A stretch of DNA of 31,325 nt from Bacillota bacterium (GTDB lineage Bacteria > Bacillota_C > Negativicutes > JAEYSJ01), in the NCBI GenBank assembly GCA_023434855.1, contig JAEYSJ010000307.1, positions 1 to 31,325 of the forward strand. The letters are read 5' to 3'. The first letter of the stretch is position 1. The number at the start of each line of letters is the position of its first letter. The notes beneath the pieces are model-generated. The model worked only from the letters and a program-made list of their open reading frames with translations, was not told the origin of the DNA and made no database searches. Shown piece after piece: positions 29,849-31,325 of the stretch. A program made the position numbers and the translations under genes.

Positions 29849-31264
29849 ATGAAATACTGTAGGGAACTGGAACTGACGGGACGTATTATTTTTCCCGAGA
29901 ACCAACAATACGATTCAGCCCGCCGTGAGTGGAACTCCCGCTTTGACAAGTTCCCACTGGTAATTGTCTTCGCTCAGGAGACCCAAGATGTAGTCAATGC
30001 CGTGCGTTGGGCGCGTTATTGGGATGTACCGATTAGAATGCGTTCCGGTCGACACCACTACGAGGGCTTGTCGGCCGTCAACAATGGCATTGTCATCGAC
30101 GTTAGTGAGATGAATCAGGTTTTAGTAGACCATCGGAGCGGTCTTGCTACGGTGCAAACCGGCGCACGAAACTTTGAGTTGTACCAGGCACTAGGCTCCG
30201 AAGGATTGGTGGTGCCGGGCGGTGTCTGCCCTACCACTGGTATCGCCGGGGTAACCCTCGGTGGTGGTCATAGTATGTTAGCCCGACCATTAGGTCTCAC
30301 TCTCGACCACCTGATGGAGCTGGAAATGGTGGACGCCGACGGCTGCATTCTCCATGCCAACTCTCGTCGTCACCCTGATCTGCTCTGGGCGTCGCGAGGT
30401 GGTGGCGGTGGTAATTTTGGCATCTGTACCTCCTTTCGTTTTCGCACTCACGACATCGATACCGTCGGCTTTGTGGAAATCGGCTGGGACCTAAGCGACC
30501 TTGAGCCGGTGCTGCGGACTTGGCAGTGTTATACCGCACCGGACGCTGATGAGAGACTCACGCCAACCCTCTTTATAACTGCAGGACTACCGACGGCGCA
30601 ACCGGAATCTCCAAATCAACAGTCACCGGAGGTTTTCCCACTAACCATGCAAGGGGTCTTCCTAGGATCAGAAGCCAAGCTGCGTTACCTGCTGCAGCCG
30701 TTGCTGCGAGCCGGCTCGCCCCGGAAAGTGACTATTCAAGAGATACCTTGGCTCGAGGCCGTAGACCGCTTAACGGTCTCCCAGCCCACATCCCCCATGC
30801 CCTTCAAGAGCACTGACTCTTTCATCCACGGCTGGCTGCCTGAGGCTGCTATCCACACCATTCGCTCATTCATCGACACTCCCCCCACCTCCTCGGTCAC
30901 CGTTCTTTTTCACGGTCTGGGTGGTGCGGTGTCCAAAGTGCCTAATTGTGCTACCGCCTATTTCTATCGCCAGGCCTGGTCGAAAATCGCTATCTGGTCA
31001 ACTTGGAATTCACCGGAAGGGGAGATTCCGGGTATCCAGTGGGAGGAGAAATTCCGTCAGGCGATGCTTCCTTTTACCTGGGGCGTATATGTTAATTCGC
31101 CGAACCTCTGTATCAATAATTGGCCGCAAGCTTACTACGGCTACAACTTCCCCCGGTTGACCCAGATAAAGGCCTGCTACGACCCGGAGAATGTTTTCAA
31201 ATTCCCGCAGAGCATTCCCCCCTCCCCTGAGTGCCAAAGAACAACGGCAATTAAGGTGAACTGA
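29849..31264 (+). CDS. Berberine-bridge-enzyme-like FAD-linked oxidoreductase
   Basis: The 471-residue protein has the FAD-binding PCMH domain first: PLVIVFAQETQDVVNAVRWA, RMRSGRHHYEGLS, VPGGVCPTTGIAGVTLGGGH and RGGGGGNFGICTSF. The C-terminal BBE segment is YYGYNFPRLTQIKACYDPEN-x-F ending in QSIPP. His69 and Cys127 align with the two residues that bind FAD covalently in berberine bridge enzyme, so doubly linked FAD is expected. Family members oxidise alcohols, sugars or secondary metabolites, usually using oxygen. AAGGAG lies ten bases before ATG 29849. Codons are more GC-rich than in the flanking WG-repeat gene, suggesting acquisition by transfer. There is no signal peptide. Substrate is unknown. 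Confidence 0.88.
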   Translation: MKYCRELELTGRIIFPENQQYDSARREWNSRFDKFPLVIVFAQETQDVVNAVRWARYWDVPIRMRSGRHHYEGLSAVNNGIVIDVSEMNQVLVDHRSGLATVQTGARNFELYQALGSEGLVVPGGVCPTTGIAGVTLGGGHSMLARPLGLTLDHLMELEMVDADGCILHANSRRHPDLLWASRGGGGGNFGICTSFRFRTHDIDTVGFVEIGWDLSDLEPVLRTWQCYTAPDADERLTPTLFITAGLPTAQPESPNQQSPEVFPLTMQGVFLGSEAKLRYLLQPLLRAGSPRKVTIQEIPWLEAVDRLTVSQPTSPMPFKSTDSFIHGWLPEAAIHTIRSFIDTPPTSSVTVLFHGLGGAVSKVPNCATAYFYRQAWSKIAIWSTWNSPEGEIPGIQWEEKFRQAMLPFTWGVYVNSPNLCINNWPQAYYGYNFPRLTQIKACYDPENVFKFPQSIPPSPECQRTTAIKVN

Positions 31265-31284
31265 CAAAATCATGAGCGACGTAT

Positions 31285-31319
31285 AAAGGTGTTCCTTACA
31301 GTAGGGGAAACACCTTTTT
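31285..31319 (+). terminator. Intrinsic terminator after the flavoprotein gene
   Basis: AAAGGTGTT and AACACCTTT pair around a 15-base loop, followed by T residues, 21 bases after the stop codon. Confidence 0.75.
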
Positions 31320-31325
31320 ATTACG

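Noticed and set aside
30297..30539. Minus-strand frame inside the flavoprotein gene
   Set aside because: It is a shadow of the conserved FAD-binding region, with no independent support.

Overview
The window looks like the chromosome of an anaerobic, endospore-clade diderm Firmicute, most likely Negativicutes / Sporomusaceae. Shine-Dalgarno sites are strong (AGGAGG type), TTG starts are frequent, and operons end in hairpin plus T-run terminators as in Firmicutes. A secreted protein ending in Tyr-Lys-Phe (14661-15359) looks like an outer-membrane beta-barrel, which points to a diderm lineage. The genus is inferred, not shown. No rRNA operon, intact tRNA, CRISPR array, prophage or intact insertion sequence was found.

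Layout. (1) 1-2566: the start of an ATC-hydrolase-like gene diverges from a GntR/FCD regulator, with three copies of a TGATRTGATCA motif between them. A tRNA 3'-end fragment, two hairpins, a membrane protein and an unlisted 57-residue zinc ribbon follow. (2) 2848-6788: a SWIM/SNF2 helicase, then a decayed stretch with a coiled-coil pseudogene and a roughly 276-bp element bounded by inverted repeats. (3) 6789-10692: a cobalamin-binding radical SAM protein of the RiPP-maturase type, an iron-sulfur-flavoprotein-like reductase and a second, separately transcribed radical SAM protein. (4) 10838-15359: a LysR regulator, a GNAT acetyltransferase, a GlpM-like membrane protein, a DUF1835-like protein and two secreted proteins. 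(5) 15382-17711: an alpha/beta hydrolase, a DUF1648 gene broken by an in-frame TGA, and a THEP1-type NTPase. (6) 17782-21002: a 47-bp perfect palindrome carrying a promoter, driving a tandem flavodoxin-fold protein and its likely TetR repressor, then a HAD phosphatase and a DUF1992 protein.

(7) 21126-26932 is the metabolic centre: cobalamin adenosyltransferase, acyl-CoA mutase large and small subunits, a MeaB-type GTPase and a two-subunit CoA-transferase, ended by a 24-bp-stem hairpin. The mutase would usually be labelled methylmalonyl-CoA mutase. However, it has Phe and Gln where methylmalonyl-CoA mutase has its substrate-binding Tyr89 and Arg207, the pairing known from isobutyryl-CoA mutase. 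The operon therefore reads as a module that activates a carboxylic acid (CoA-transferase), rearranges its carbon skeleton (mutase), and makes and protects the adenosylcobalamin cofactor. An XRE-cupin regulator lies convergent to it. The meaB frame is itself interrupted by TGA, followed at once by a strong hairpin.

(8) 27512-31325: an intergenic region with several dyads (possible structured RNA), a secreted protein of thirteen WG repeats, and a GC-richer berberine-bridge-type flavoprotein that may have been acquired by transfer.
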